A DNA stretch of 64,000 nt from Pseudobdellovibrio sp. (GCA_023701385.1 JAMPXC010000006.1:1-64000); one strand, 5' to 3'; positions 21,247 through 31,928 are shown, numbered from the stretch's first letter. Notes: generated from the letters alone by a model not told the origin. Numbers and translations are program-made.

Positions 21247-21345
21247 ACCTATTTTTTGAGCTACCTTTTAAAAAATAGCAACTTTTTTTTCGGGCGGTGA
21301 CAAACTTGTGACAAATTAATTGAGAATCTTTGGTATGGTACAAAC

Positions 21346-22248
21346 ATGCTTAAGCTCTGGCACCAGCCCATTGAACAGGAACATACATATTTAGCGCCAC
21401 TTATCGTGGATAGCAAAGCTGTTCTATTATGGGAAACTTGTCGCCGTAAAATTTATTTTTACTTAGATGAGACAGGTTTTGTGGCTGATGGCCGCGGTTT
21501 TATGAATGGTCTTGACGCTGAAAGTTTTTTACTTGAAGTGTTGTGCGGTCTGCATTCACCCGTGATCGGTGAAACAGAAATCTTAGGCCAGTTTCGCCAA
21601 TTTATTAACTTAAATGCAAAACATGAGTGGGTTCAAAAATTTCAATCCCGCATGCAAGTTTGGTTTTCGTTAATCAAAGAGGTGCGCGAAAAATATTTAT
21701 ATAACTTCGGTTCACAGTCTTACGGTGGTTACTTACGCCGTATTCTGCAAAATCAAAACAGTGTACAAATCATTGGAGCCGGTTCTTTAGTTGAAGATGT
21801 GCTTCCGTGGTTACAAGCTAAAAACGTGCAAGTGTTTGCACGCAATCTGGAAAAATCACAAATCCAAGTGATGAAACATTTTTCTCACTTTGTTGAAGCG
21901 GGTGGAAAGTTATCGCTTCATCCGCTTGAGAATACTTTGCCATCAAGTGAAGTGTTAGTGATTGCGGCCCCGATTTCTCACGAACAGTTAAAAACGATCG
22001 TTTCAAATTCTACGAACAAGTGGAAGTATGTGATCGATTTACGCCGTGATGCTAAGTTATTTAATGATCGTGATCCACAAATTGAATCGTGGATTACGTT
22101 AGAACATGTGATGGAATTTTTTTCTCAACAAAAGGATTTGTTAGCTTCCAGACAAAAGCAAGCGTTTGCCGCTGTAGAACAGTGGCGCGTAGCTCAAATG
22201 GATAAGGTGACATTACGTCCTTTCGGTTGGGAAGACTTATGCGGTTAG
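21346..22248 (+). CDS. hemA: Glutamyl-tRNA reductase, short/divergent
   Basis: ETCRRKIYFY (catalytic Cys region), VIGETEILGQFRQF, GAGSLVEDV; 300 aa. Confidence 0.8.
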   Translation: MLKLWHQPIEQEHTYLAPLIVDSKAVLLWETCRRKIYFYLDETGFVADGRGFMNGLDAESFLLEVLCGLHSPVIGETEILGQFRQFINLNAKHEWVQKFQSRMQVWFSLIKEVREKYLYNFGSQSYGGYLRRILQNQNSVQIIGAGSLVEDVLPWLQAKNVQVFARNLEKSQIQVMKHFSHFVEAGGKLSLHPLENTLPSSEVLVIAAPISHEQLKTIVSNSTNKWKYVIDLRRDAKLFNDRDPQIESWITLEHVMEFFSQQKDLLASRQKQAFAAVEQWRVAQMDKVTLRPFGWEDLCG

Positions 22249-23729
22249 TTTTAGGAGCCAGACAGAGCGATTTAGCTCGTTTGCAAGGGTACTTAGTGGG
22301 TGACGCCCTTAAATCTTTAGGCGTCGATATCGAATATGTATTTCGTGAATCTTTAGGTGATAAAAATCTAACAGATCCTTTATGGAAAATGCCTGAGAAG
22401 GGCGTTTTCACGCAAGATTTCTATCAAGACTTAATCAACGGAAAATTAGATTTCGTGGTTCACTCATGGAAAGATCTTCCGGTTGAACACACGCAAGGCA
22501 CTGAAATCGTAGCAACGCTTCCGCGTGCCGATCAGCGTGATTTAGTTCTTATTAAAAAAACGAGTTTAAAGAAAAAAGTCTTACGTATTTTTTCTTCATC
22601 GCCTCGCCGTGAATACAATTTAATTCCATTTTTATCGAAACACTTACCGTGGACGACAGAAAAAATCGAATTTGCAAATGTGCGCGGAAATATTCCGACA
22701 CGTTTACAAAAAATGACTGATGATGAATCAATCGATGGTTTAGTTTTAGCGAAAGCGGCGATTGATCGTTTGTTAGCGCATCCTTATCCAGAGTTTAAGC
22801 CTGTTCAAGAAAAAATCCGTGGGCATTTAGCAAAATGCAATTGGATTATTCCGCCAATTTCTGAAAACCCAAATGCAGCAGCCCAAGGGGCTTTAGCGAT
22901 CGAAATCAGAAGTGACCGTAAAGATTTAAAAGAATTGTTTGCTAAAATTCACTGTGAACAAACAGCTTCAAGTGTTGTTCATGAAAGAAAAGTTTTTTCT
23001 GGTTACGGCGGCGGTTGCCACCAAAAAATCGGTGTCGCGGTACTTACTCGTAGTTATGGCGAAATATTAACGGTTAAAGGTCTTTCACCTAAAGGTGAGA
23101 TCTTAGATACACGTAAACTTTTAGCGACTAAGTCTGCACCAGCTGATTTAGTAAAACACAGTTTTAATTTTTCAATTGTTCGTAATCAAAAAACAGCTGA
23201 TGTTTCTTTAGCTAACACCGACATGGTTTGGGTGGCGCGTAGTGAAGCGGCCGGCTCAGTTGATCTTAGTTCATACCCAGGCGTTGTTTGGGCCGCTGGC
23301 GTAAGCACTTGGGAAAAATTAGCTAAAAAAGGCGTATGGGTAAGTGGCTGCGCCGAAGGTCTTGGCGAAAGTGAAGATCCACGTGTTGAGTGGCTTATTG
23401 GTAAAACTAAGCCAGAGTTAGTTACATTGACGCACACACTAGCGTCAAATGCCGGAACCTATGACCTGCAAATTCAGCTGGCAGATGGCGAAATCGCCAA
23501 GCTTAAAGATGATTTATTAGCTTCTGGAAAGTATTTCTTTTACTGGAAGAGTCATAGTCAATTCGAAGCGGTTTTAGGTGTTCTTGATAGTGCACCTAAG
23601 CAGAACTTTTTAAATTGTGCTCATGCCTGTGGCCCGGGTAAAACGTGGCAAAACCTGAAAGACACTTTAGGGTCTGATAAGAATTTATATATTTATTTGA
23701 ATGAAGAAAGTTGGAAGTCGCAGATATGA
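22239..23729 (+). CDS. hemC: Porphobilinogen deaminase with C-terminal uroporphyrinogen-III synthase-like extension
   Basis: N-terminal [37 protein letters not shown] (cofactor Cys); extra ~180 aa C-terminus. Likely start at 22239, overlapping the hemA stop. Confidence 0.88.
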   Translation: MRLVLGARQSDLARLQGYLVGDALKSLGVDIEYVFRESLGDKNLTDPLWKMPEKGVFTQDFYQDLINGKLDFVVHSWKDLPVEHTQGTEIVATLPRADQRDLVLIKKTSLKKKVLRIFSSSPRREYNLIPFLSKHLPWTTEKIEFANVRGNIPTRLQKMTDDESIDGLVLAKAAIDRLLAHPYPEFKPVQEKIRGHLAKCNWIIPPISENPNAAAQGALAIEIRSDRKDLKELFAKIHCEQTASSVVHERKVFSGYGGGCHQKIGVAVLTRSYGEILTVKGLSPKGEILDTRKLLATKSAPADLVKHSFNFSIVRNQKTADVSLANTDMVWVARSEAAGSVDLSSYPGVVWAAGVSTWEKLAKKGVWVSGCAEGLGESEDPRVEWLIGKTKPELVTLTHTLASNAGTYDLQIQLADGEIAKLKDDLLASGKYFFYWKSHSQFEAVLGVLDSAPKQNFLNCAHACGPGKTWQNLKDTLGSDKNLYIYLNEESWKSQI

Positions 23730-25012
23730 ATAACATGACATCTGAAAATTATTTTGAACGCGCAAAACAAGTGGCTCCAGGTGGAGTACATTCTCCGGTA
23801 AGATCTTTTGCGGGCCTTGGCCGTTCACCGGTCTTTTTCAAATCAGCACAAGGGGCTTATTTAACAAGTGTTGAAGGCAAAAAATATATCGACTGCTGCC
23901 AAAGTTTTGGTCCGTTGATTTTAGGTCACCGCGATTCTGAAGTTCAATCTAAAGTGATGGAGATGATCGACACAGCTTGGACATTCGGAGCCTGCGAACC
24001 GTATTCATTGATGTTAGGCGAGTGGATTCAGAAAAAAGTACCATGGGTTGAAAAACTGCGTTTCGTTTCTTCTGGGACAGAAGCGGTGATGTCGGCTTTA
24101 CGTGTAGCGCGTGCAGCGACAGGACGTACTAAAATTTTAAAATTTGAAGGCTGTTATCACGGCCACGTGGATTCATTACTTGTTAAAGCAGGTTCTGGTT
24201 TAGCTGGGGTTACAGCGTCATCAAGTGCTGGTGTTTCTGAACAAACAGCTTCTGAAACTTTAACGGTTTCATTAGATGACGAAAAAGCTTTAGAGGCGGT
24301 GTTTGCGCGTGAAGGTAAAAATATCGCAGCTCTAATCATGGAACCACTTCCAGCGAACTACGGTTTATTAATTCAACGTAAAGAATTTATCCAAAAAGCG
24401 TGCGCATTAGCTAAAGCCAATGGCGCCTTAGTTATTTTTGACGAAGTGATCTCGGGTTTTCGTGTAGCCTTAGGTGGTATGGCTGAAGTTTTAGGAATTA
24501 AACCTGATCTAGCTACCTACGGAAAAATTTTAGGCGGGGGTTTTCCAGTAGGTTGTTACGGTGGTCGCCGTGAATTAATGGATTTAATCGCACCACTAGG
24601 CCAAGTTTACCAAGCTGGTACCTTAAGCGCTAACCCGGTAGGGATGGTTGCAGGTCTTGCGACTTTAGAAAAAATGGAACGTGAAAACGGTTACCAAGTT
24701 TTAGAGAAGCGCGGTCAACTTTTAGAAAACAAAGTAAATGATTTAATTAAAAATTTAAATTTACCGTTAAACTTTGTTCGTTACGGAAGTTTATTCTGGT
24801 TACACACTAAAACGGCAGATGGTTCGCCAATCCGCCAAGTAGAACAAATTGCAGCAACCCAAAAAGAAACTTTTAAAAAGTTATTCTTAAATTCATTAGA
24901 TAGAGGTTTATATTTAGCCCCTAACGCTTACGAAGTGGGTTTCCTATCATTAGCGCACACTGAAGATGTCATTAATGATATGGTGAAAATCATGGGAGAA
25001 TCACTGGCGTGA
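23711..25012 (+). CDS. hemL: Glutamate-1-semialdehyde 2,1-aminomutase
   Basis: [39 protein letters not shown]. Confidence 0.97.
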   Translation: MEVADMNNMTSENYFERAKQVAPGGVHSPVRSFAGLGRSPVFFKSAQGAYLTSVEGKKYIDCCQSFGPLILGHRDSEVQSKVMEMIDTAWTFGACEPYSLMLGEWIQKKVPWVEKLRFVSSGTEAVMSALRVARAATGRTKILKFEGCYHGHVDSLLVKAGSGLAGVTASSSAGVSEQTASETLTVSLDDEKALEAVFAREGKNIAALIMEPLPANYGLLIQRKEFIQKACALAKANGALVIFDEVISGFRVALGGMAEVLGIKPDLATYGKILGGGFPVGCYGGRRELMDLIAPLGQVYQAGTLSANPVGMVAGLATLEKMERENGYQVLEKRGQLLENKVNDLIKNLNLPLNFVRYGSLFWLHTKTADGSPIRQVEQIAATQKETFKKLFLNSLDRGLYLAPNAYEVGFLSLAHTEDVINDMVKIMGESLA

Positions 25013-25884
25013 ATTTAAAAGCTCTCTCGCAAAGCAGACTGCGCTTTTACCTGTCGATCATTTGGCTGGTGTTAACCGGTGCGTTGACGACATGGTGGTG
25101 GTTATTAAGTCTGCGCCAGCTGGAGGTTATGAAGTCACTGATGTCTGATGATGAATTCGTGCGCTCATACCGTATGATTATGTCAGAAGGTTTAGTTTTT
25201 CTTATGGCCGTGATCGTAGGTGGAATAGCCTTGATTTTATTGGCAAAAAAAGATTTAGAACGTCACGAACAGATTCGTATGTTTTTTGGAAACTTTGCCC
25301 ACGATTTAAAAACTTCAATTTCACGTTTACGCCTGCAATCAGATTTACTACGCGAGGGTTTTGACCAACAGACATTAAACCGTCTGGGCGAAAACATGAA
25401 CCAGCTTGATCTGCAATTAGAAAATTCATTGTGGGTAGCGCGTGGTGAAACGCAAGTGATGCATTTACAAAACGTGAAGATTTCAAAAATCTTTTCAGTG
25501 ATTCGCAGTGAATGGCCCGAAATTGAAATCAGCATGACTTCTGATGCTACGGTTTATGCTGATGAATTAGCCCTGCGCAGTGTATTTCGTAATTTAATTC
25601 AAAATGCGGTGATACACGGTAAAGCCACGAAAGTTCAGTTGGTTGTTAAAGAAGTCGCTGGCCATTACGAAATTCAGTTTCAAGCTAATGGCGAAGCGTT
25701 TACAGGTGAACTAGAGCAATTAGGCCAACGTTTTATCCAACCTAAATCATCACATGGTAATGGTTTAGGGTTATACTTAACCCGCTTCTTGGTGGATAAA
25801 CTTTCTGGGCAAATTCAATTTAAGTTAGGTCAAAATACACAATTGATGGTGTTAGTTATTTTACCTAAAGGAAAGGGTGCTTAA
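25009..25884 (+). CDS. Sensor histidine kinase (two TM, short)
   Basis: H box [16 protein letters not shown] box [10 protein letters not shown]2 box [12 protein letters not shown]; overlaps hemL stop by 4 nt. Confidence 0.88.
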   Translation: MNLKALSQSRLRFYLSIIWLVLTGALTTWWWLLSLRQLEVMKSLMSDDEFVRSYRMIMSEGLVFLMAVIVGGIALILLAKKDLERHEQIRMFFGNFAHDLKTSISRLRLQSDLLREGFDQQTLNRLGENMNQLDLQLENSLWVARGETQVMHLQNVKISKIFSVIRSEWPEIEISMTSDATVYADELALRSVFRNLIQNAVIHGKATKVQLVVKEVAGHYEIQFQANGEAFTGELEQLGQRFIQPKSSHGNGLGLYLTRFLVDKLSGQIQFKLGQNTQLMVLVILPKGKGA

Positions 25885-26568
25885 ATGACGCTTTCTTTTA
25901 AGAAGAATATTTTACTTGTCGAAGATGATCCAGTTTTAGGCGAAGGCTTAAAAACCAGCTTAAGCCGTACTTATAATGTGAAATGGGCTAACACCTTGGC
26001 TAAAGCCAATCAGCTGATTAGCACAGAAACTTTTGATCTGTTAATCTGTGATTTAGGTTTACCTGATGGTAACGGCATGGATTTAGTCGAAAAGATCCAG
26101 GCGTTATCATATAAACCACCGGTATTAATTTTATCAGCGCAAGGTGATCCCGAAACGCGCCTTAAAGGTTACGAAATCGGTATTCAAGAATTCGTGCCAA
26201 AACCATTTCATTTAAAAGAATTACTTTTACGTATCGGCCATGTGTTCGAAGCGCATGCGAGCCAAATCGAAGTTGAAGTGGGTAAAGTGAAAATTAACTT
26301 TGCCACTTTCGCTGTTTACCAACCGGACGGGTCGATCGAATATCCTCCGGTGAATGATATTAAAATTTTAAAACACCTTACAAGCCAAGCGGGAACGCCG
26401 GTCAGCCGTGATCAATTAATTGATGCGGTTTGGGGCACTGACAGCGAAACTAGCCACCGTACCATTGACAATGCAATTGCGCGCCTTCGTCACCTCATCG
26501 GTGATACCGACGAACAGATGATTCGATCAGTTCGTGGTGTTGGCTATGTATTTGAACAGAAAGCATAA
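25885..26568 (+). CDS. OmpR/PhoB-type response regulator
   Basis: REC domain LLVEDDPVLGEG...LICDLGLPDGNG...VPKPFHLKEL and winged-helix C-terminus (RTIDNAIARLRHLIGD...IRSVRGVGYVF). Confidence 0.94.
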   Translation: MTLSFKKNILLVEDDPVLGEGLKTSLSRTYNVKWANTLAKANQLISTETFDLLICDLGLPDGNGMDLVEKIQALSYKPPVLILSAQGDPETRLKGYEIGIQEFVPKPFHLKELLLRIGHVFEAHASQIEVEVGKVKINFATFAVYQPDGSIEYPPVNDIKILKHLTSQAGTPVSRDQLIDAVWGTDSETSHRTIDNAIARLRHLIGDTDEQMIRSVRGVGYVFEQKA

Positions 26569-26582
26569 AGAGGAGAAAAACT

Positions 26583-27593
26583 ATGATTTTAAAAACCGGA
26601 ACTAAAGCTCCTCCCGTATGGATGATGCGCCAAGCAGGCCGTTATCATTCACACTATCAAAACCTACGTGCAAAGCATTCGTTTATGGATCTTTGTAAAA
26701 TTCCAGATCTGGCAAGTGAAGTGGCTTTAGGCCCTGTGCAAGATTTTGACTTCGACGTTTCAATTTTATTCAGCGATATTTTATTCCCGCTTGAAGCATT
26801 AGGCATGGGGTTAGAATACACTGATCACGGCCCACGTTTAGGTTTTCAGTTGGATCAAGCGACAATCGGCAAACTTGTGCCGTGGACAGACGCACTTCCG
26901 AAACTAGCTTTTCAAAAAGAAGCGATGATTTTAACGCGTGAAAAAATTCCGGCACAGAAAAAGGTGATCGGATTTATCGGTGGTCTTTGGACGTTATTCG
27001 TTTACGCCGTTGAAGGTTCACACGCAGGCTCATTGATTAAAAGTAAACAAGACATGGCGCTATTTCAGAAATTCGCGCAGACCATGCTTCCGCTTTTAAA
27101 AGAAAATATCCGCATTCAATTTGAAGGTGGTGCTGACGCGGTCATGATTTTTGATACAGCGGCGGGCGAAGTTAGCCCTGCATTTTACCAACAATGGATC
27201 GCGCCGTTAATGGCTGAGTTAGCGAAAGCTTACCCGGGTAAACTTGGCTACTATTCAAAAGGCACACAGCGTGCGTTTTTCACGCCGGAATTTCTGGCTT
27301 TACCATGGGCGGGGATGGGTTTTGACCACCGTTGGAATTTACCTTCGATCTTAAATAAGACTGAATTATCTACTCCAGGCTTCGTACAAGGTAACTTTGA
27401 CCAAGCTTTATTATTCTTATCAGCTGATGAATTTGAAAAAACGTACCGCACTTACTTAGAAGGATTTAAAAAGTTAACTCCTGAACAAAGAAGTAACTGG
27501 GTCTGTGGTCTTGGCCACGGTGTTTTGCCAAAAACTCCTGAAGCTAACGTTCGACGTTTTGTACAAATCACGCGTGAGGTTTTCCATGAATGA
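26583..27593 (+). CDS. hemE: Uroporphyrinogen decarboxylase
   Basis: PPVWMMRQAGRYHSHYQ, FIGGLWTLF, VMIFDTAAGEVSP. Confidence 0.96.
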   Translation: MILKTGTKAPPVWMMRQAGRYHSHYQNLRAKHSFMDLCKIPDLASEVALGPVQDFDFDVSILFSDILFPLEALGMGLEYTDHGPRLGFQLDQATIGKLVPWTDALPKLAFQKEAMILTREKIPAQKKVIGFIGGLWTLFVYAVEGSHAGSLIKSKQDMALFQKFAQTMLPLLKENIRIQFEGGADAVMIFDTAAGEVSPAFYQQWIAPLMAELAKAYPGKLGYYSKGTQRAFFTPEFLALPWAGMGFDHRWNLPSILNKTELSTPGFVQGNFDQALLFLSADEFEKTYRTYLEGFKKLTPEQRSNWVCGLGHGVLPKTPEANVRRFVQITREVFHE

Positions 27594-28932
27594 TTCTCAA
27601 CTGTTTGCTAAATATGATATTCCGGTACCTCGTTATACAAGCTATCCTACGGTGCCGTACTGGGGAGTCGCTCCGACGACTGAACAATGGTTATCTCACT
27701 TACGCCAAGGTTTGGCTGGCGAAAATAGCCAATGGTCAATGTATATTCATGTTCCCTACTGTGAAAGTCTTTGTACATTTTGTGGCTGTAACAACATTAT
27801 TACCAAAGATCATAAAAAAGAAGATCCGTATGTTAAAATGGTTCTTAAAGAGTGGGAACTATACCGTAACTTAGTTCCTGAGTTTGCTAAAGCGCAGCTG
27901 CAAGGAATTCATTTAGGTGGCGGTACGCCGACATTTTTATCGGCTCAGCATTTAAAAGAATTACTTACGCCAATTTTAGAATACACAAAACGCGGTGAAC
28001 ACTTTGAGGGATCGATCGAAGTTGATCCTCGCCGTACCAACCGCGAGCAATTAGAGACTTTATACAGTTTGGGTTTTCGCCGTATCAGCTTAGGAGTTCA
28101 GGATTTTAGCCCTGAGATTCAGCGGTTGGTTAATCGTTCGCAGTCATTTGAGCAGACTGAAAGTATAACGCGTTTTGCCCGTGAAATTGGGTTCACGTCG
28201 GTGAATTACGATTTAATTTACGGGTTAGCGAAGCAGACTCTAGATACAATGAAGTACACCATTGAACAGACGAAAAAACTTCGTCCGGACCGCATTGCTT
28301 TGTATAGCTTTGCTCTGGTGCCTTGGATTAAGCCTGCCCAGCGTTTATTTAAAGACGAAGACCTTCCGGTCGGCAAAGATAAACGTGATCTTTATGAATA
28401 TGCTCGCACTGAATTATTAAACTTTGGTTACATTGAAGTAGGCATGGATCATTTTGCCTTACCTGATGATGCTCTGGCGACGGCCATGAAAAATGGGGAG
28501 TTGCACAGAAACTTTATGGGCTATACTGATCAAAAATCGCAAGTGATGCTGGGGCTTGGTGTCAGTTCGATTTCTGAAACACCACAAAGCTTTCACCAAA
28601 ACGAAAAAATTCTTCCGAAATACGAAGAGCTTTTAAATGCAGGACAAATTCCGACTTCACGTGGTCATATTTTAACAGATGAAGATGTTGTGCGCCGCCA
28701 GCAAATCTTATCATTAATGACGACCTACGAAGTTCAAATGACTGCGGAGCAAAAACAACTGGCTCCTGAGTTTTTAAAAGAAATGATTTCGGATAATTTA
28801 CTGGTTATCGAAGGTGATAAAGTTAAAGTTACAGATAACGGCAAACCATTTCTACGTAATATCTGTATTTTCTTTGATGAACATTTAAAACGTAATAAAC
28901 CGCAAACACGTATTTTTTCTCAGTCGTTATGA
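27586..28932 (+). CDS. hemN: Oxygen-independent coproporphyrinogen III oxidase (radical SAM)
   Basis: CESLCTFCGCN CxxxCxxC motif; PRYTSYPTVPYW. Likely start at 27586, overlapping hemE. Confidence 0.96.
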   Translation: MNDSQLFAKYDIPVPRYTSYPTVPYWGVAPTTEQWLSHLRQGLAGENSQWSMYIHVPYCESLCTFCGCNNIITKDHKKEDPYVKMVLKEWELYRNLVPEFAKAQLQGIHLGGGTPTFLSAQHLKELLTPILEYTKRGEHFEGSIEVDPRRTNREQLETLYSLGFRRISLGVQDFSPEIQRLVNRSQSFEQTESITRFAREIGFTSVNYDLIYGLAKQTLDTMKYTIEQTKKLRPDRIALYSFALVPWIKPAQRLFKDEDLPVGKDKRDLYEYARTELLNFGYIEVGMDHFALPDDALATAMKNGELHRNFMGYTDQKSQVMLGLGVSSISETPQSFHQNEKILPKYEELLNAGQIPTSRGHILTDEDVVRRQQILSLMTTYEVQMTAEQKQLAPEFLKEMISDNLLVIEGDKVKVTDNGKPFLRNICIFFDEHLKRNKPQTRIFSQSL

Positions 28933-30146
28933 TTCACATTGTTGGAGCTGGTTTTTCGGGGTTAAGTTTAGCTTGGGAGCTGCAAAAAGCAGGTCTCAAG
29001 GTCATCGTTTATGAAAAAAATCGAATAGGCGGGCGGATTCAGTCGTATCGTACGTCAACCCATTTACGCGAAACTGCAGCTAATGGAGTTTTATGGAATC
29101 CGCGTTTTGAAGTTTTAGCTAAAGAGCTGGGAGTTGAATTTCAACCGTCACAAAACGAAGCCAAAAAAAGATTTATTTTTCATAACCGGAGACCTCGCCG
29201 TTGGCCATTAAGTTTTATTGAAACAATTAAATTTTTAGCTGCGGGATTTAAGTTTATTCTAAAAAAAATCTTTACAAAAAAGCAAATTGATTCCGATCTG
29301 ACTCTTGAACAATGGGGTACACAGTCTTTCGGAAGTCCATTTACCGGCGTAATTTTAAGTGCAGCGGTGCAGGGAATTTTTGCTTTAACACCCAAATACT
29401 TAAATGCAAAAGCTGTTCTTGAATCGTTTAAATCTGTGACCGCATTTAAAAAAGCAAAAAAGTACAAGCCAGTGACATATTCTCCTAAAGACGGAATGGG
29501 CGAACTGATTTCAGCGTTAAAACAAAAGTTGGCTGAAAAAGATGTGATTATTAAACATCAAGAAATTCTGGATTTAAAAGATTTAAATCTAGAAAAAAAT
29601 GATGTGGTGGTGATAGCGACCTCAGCATGGGAGGCTGCTCAACTCATTCCACAGACACAGGGATTAGAGAAAATTCAAGCTGTGCCCATTACGACAGTAA
29701 CTTTGGTATGGCCTAAAGAGGCCAAAACCCTTGCAGGCTTTGGCTGTTTATTTCCGCCGGTAGAGCGTTTTTTTGCCGCCGGGGTTTTGATCAATTCTTG
29801 CATTTTTGCCAATCGTGGGCCGAACCCTTCGGAGACTTGGATTATTAGCCAAGATTTAGAAAAATTCAGTGACGAGCAGATTAAGCAACATGTGCTGATG
29901 GATCGTCAGCGTCTTTTTCCAAATCAAGACCAACCTTTAGAACGCCACATCGTACGTTGGCCTAAAGCGATTCCAGCCTATAATCTGCAATTGGAAAAGT
30001 TTTTAGAAACTTACCAGCAAACCGCAAAAACCTTGGCTAAAGATAATATTTATCTTTCTGGAAACTACCTGGGAAAGATCGGCTTAGCTAAAATCTATGA
30101 TCAAAACATCGTTTTAGCGAAAAAACTTAAAGTGCATTATGGGTAG
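28929..30146 (+). CDS. Protoporphyrinogen oxidase-like FAD-dependent amine oxidase (HemY/HemG type)
   Basis: IVGAGFSGLSLAWELQKAGLKVIVYEKNRIGGRI dinucleotide-binding motif; position between hemN and hemH. Confidence 0.85.
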   Translation: MIHIVGAGFSGLSLAWELQKAGLKVIVYEKNRIGGRIQSYRTSTHLRETAANGVLWNPRFEVLAKELGVEFQPSQNEAKKRFIFHNRRPRRWPLSFIETIKFLAAGFKFILKKIFTKKQIDSDLTLEQWGTQSFGSPFTGVILSAAVQGIFALTPKYLNAKAVLESFKSVTAFKKAKKYKPVTYSPKDGMGELISALKQKLAEKDVIIKHQEILDLKDLNLEKNDVVVIATSAWEAAQLIPQTQGLEKIQAVPITTVTLVWPKEAKTLAGFGCLFPPVERFFAAGVLINSCIFANRGPNPSETWIISQDLEKFSDEQIKQHVLMDRQRLFPNQDQPLERHIVRWPKAIPAYNLQLEKFLETYQQTAKTLAKDNIYLSGNYLGKIGLAKIYDQNIVLAKKLKVHYG

Positions 30147-31161
30147 AAAATTATTAATCCTTAGTCAAATCGGGAGCCCGACAAAGCCCGAACCTAAAGA
30201 GGTTGGGGCCTACTTGCGCCGTTTTTTGATGGATAAAAGAATTTTAGACATACCTTGGTTGCCGCGTTTTATTCTCGTAAATCTGGGCATCGTCTGGCGT
30301 CGTAAAAAGCCGTCGGCTGAAAAGTATCATAATATTTGGACCGCTGAAGGTTCGCCGTTGGTTGTTGAAACCACGAAGTTTGCTGAGGGTTTAAAAAAAC
30401 AATTACCCGACGTGGATGTAGCCATTCACTGGCGTTACGGTGAACTCAATGCCGAACAAACTTTAATGCCTTACCAGGCTAATAACTACGATGAAGTTCT
30501 AGTGGCACCGTTGTACCCGCAGTTTGCGATGGCTACGACCGGATCAGCTTTTGATGTGCTTTTGCCAGCTCTACAAAAAATCTGGCCCAAGCAGAAGAAT
30601 ATTAAAACTTTAAAACCATTTTTTGACCACGAAGCTTTTGTAAACGGGTGGGTGAATCGCTTAAAACCACTAATTAAAGAAGATCGCCATGTTCTTTTTT
30701 CATTTCACGGTCTTCCGGTTTCACAAATTAAAAAGACAACGGGCTGTGATTTAGAATCTTGCTGCGATCGTGCAGATAACGATTCAAACTGTTATTATGC
30801 CCAATGCAAACAAACCGTAAGAATTTTAAGCGATCATTTGGGATTAAAAGCGGAACAATACACTCTTTGTTTTCAATCGCGCGTAGGACCCAAAAAATGG
30901 TTAGAGCCATCGACAGAACAAACCACTGAAAGTTTGGTCAAGAATAAGGGCATTACGTCAGTAGTTGTGGCCTGTCCGGCATTTGTCACGGATGGCTTAG
31001 AAACGCTTGAAGAAATCAATATTGAGCTACAGCATAATTTCAAAAAATGGGGCGGTAAAGACTTTGTTATGGCCGAATCTTTGAACCATAATTTGGCTTG
31101 GATTTCGGGTTTTGCCGCGATTGTAAACGCTTCAGATCGCTGGGATCCAAATCACAGTTAA
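30139..31161 (+). CDS. hemH: Ferrochelatase
   Basis: APLYPQFAMATTGS, LFSFHGLPVSQIKKT, ACPAFVTDGLETLEEI; internal Cys-rich segment. Confidence 0.93.
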   Translation: MGRKLLILSQIGSPTKPEPKEVGAYLRRFLMDKRILDIPWLPRFILVNLGIVWRRKKPSAEKYHNIWTAEGSPLVVETTKFAEGLKKQLPDVDVAIHWRYGELNAEQTLMPYQANNYDEVLVAPLYPQFAMATTGSAFDVLLPALQKIWPKQKNIKTLKPFFDHEAFVNGWVNRLKPLIKEDRHVLFSFHGLPVSQIKKTTGCDLESCCDRADNDSNCYYAQCKQTVRILSDHLGLKAEQYTLCFQSRVGPKKWLEPSTEQTTESLVKNKGITSVVVACPAFVTDGLETLEEINIELQHNFKKWGGKDFVMAESLNHNLAWISGFAAIVNASDRWDPNHS

Positions 31162-31265
31162 AATCCGGTCAAACACCGGGGAATTATTGTCAAAATCAGG
31201 CCTGTTGCTTGCTTGTTCTAGTTTGAAGGGTTAGAAAAAAACCTCTCAAGGAGCAGGTTTTCAAA

Positions 31266-31928
31266 GTGAAAAATGAGTTTATTGATCTCAGTGTAAAGCT
31301 CCAAAAAGTTCTCGGAAAAGAAGGTCTTTTTGTTATTCCGTTTGAAGAGCCCGGCTTACCTTTTTTTTCAAGTCTAACGAGCGAACAAAAAGATGTAATT
31401 CTTGAACAAATGCAAACCCTGCTTGAAATTGCCCAAGATTTGCAAGCGCACAATCTTAAAGTCACTGAACCCGCCAATTTAATTCGTACTTTCTTTAGAA
31501 AATTTAATCTGAATGCGCCTTCAAGGGTGGTGGATTCTATCACCAGGCACGATATCGTTGATGTTTGGAATTTAGATTCGCGGTTAATTATTGCCAGTTT
31601 TAATTTCTTTGATATTTGTACATATTCATTAGAAGAACTTTTTTGCAGGCCTTGGGCAGAGTTATTTTCGCGCGATAATGATATTCATATACAAATTTAT
31701 CAACTTTGCCGTTCACTCTTAAATGGCGAAATCACGCAACCGGTTGATACAACCTATATTCCGCAACACAAAGTGCGTGAAACCTACGCTCCTGAAAAAC
31801 ACTACGCTGTTTTGCAGCCTCGTATTTTTTCGCCGGTTTATGCCGGTGATAAATTGTTCGGTTTTATGAGTGTTAATCGCATCATCAAACTAGAACCTGA
31901 AAAAGTTTTAAGGTTACTTGATGAATAA
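31266..31928 (+). CDS. Hypothetical protein, PAS-like C-terminal region
   Basis: ORF overlapping the downstream kinase start; C-terminus resembles a PAS fold (weak). Confidence 0.6.
   Translation: MKNEFIDLSVKLQKVLGKEGLFVIPFEEPGLPFFSSLTSEQKDVILEQMQTLLEIAQDLQAHNLKVTEPANLIRTFFRKFNLNAPSRVVDSITRHDIVDVWNLDSRLIIASFNFFDICTYSLEELFCRPWAELFSRDNDIHIQIYQLCRSLLNGEITQPVDTTYIPQHKVRETYAPEKHYAVLQPRIFSPVYAGDKLFGFMSVNRIIKLEPEKVLRLLDE

Noticed and set aside
31164-31185. CCGGT-CAAAC-ACCGG hairpin after hemH as a terminator
   Set aside because: Short stem without a U-tract; not supported as an intrinsic terminator.
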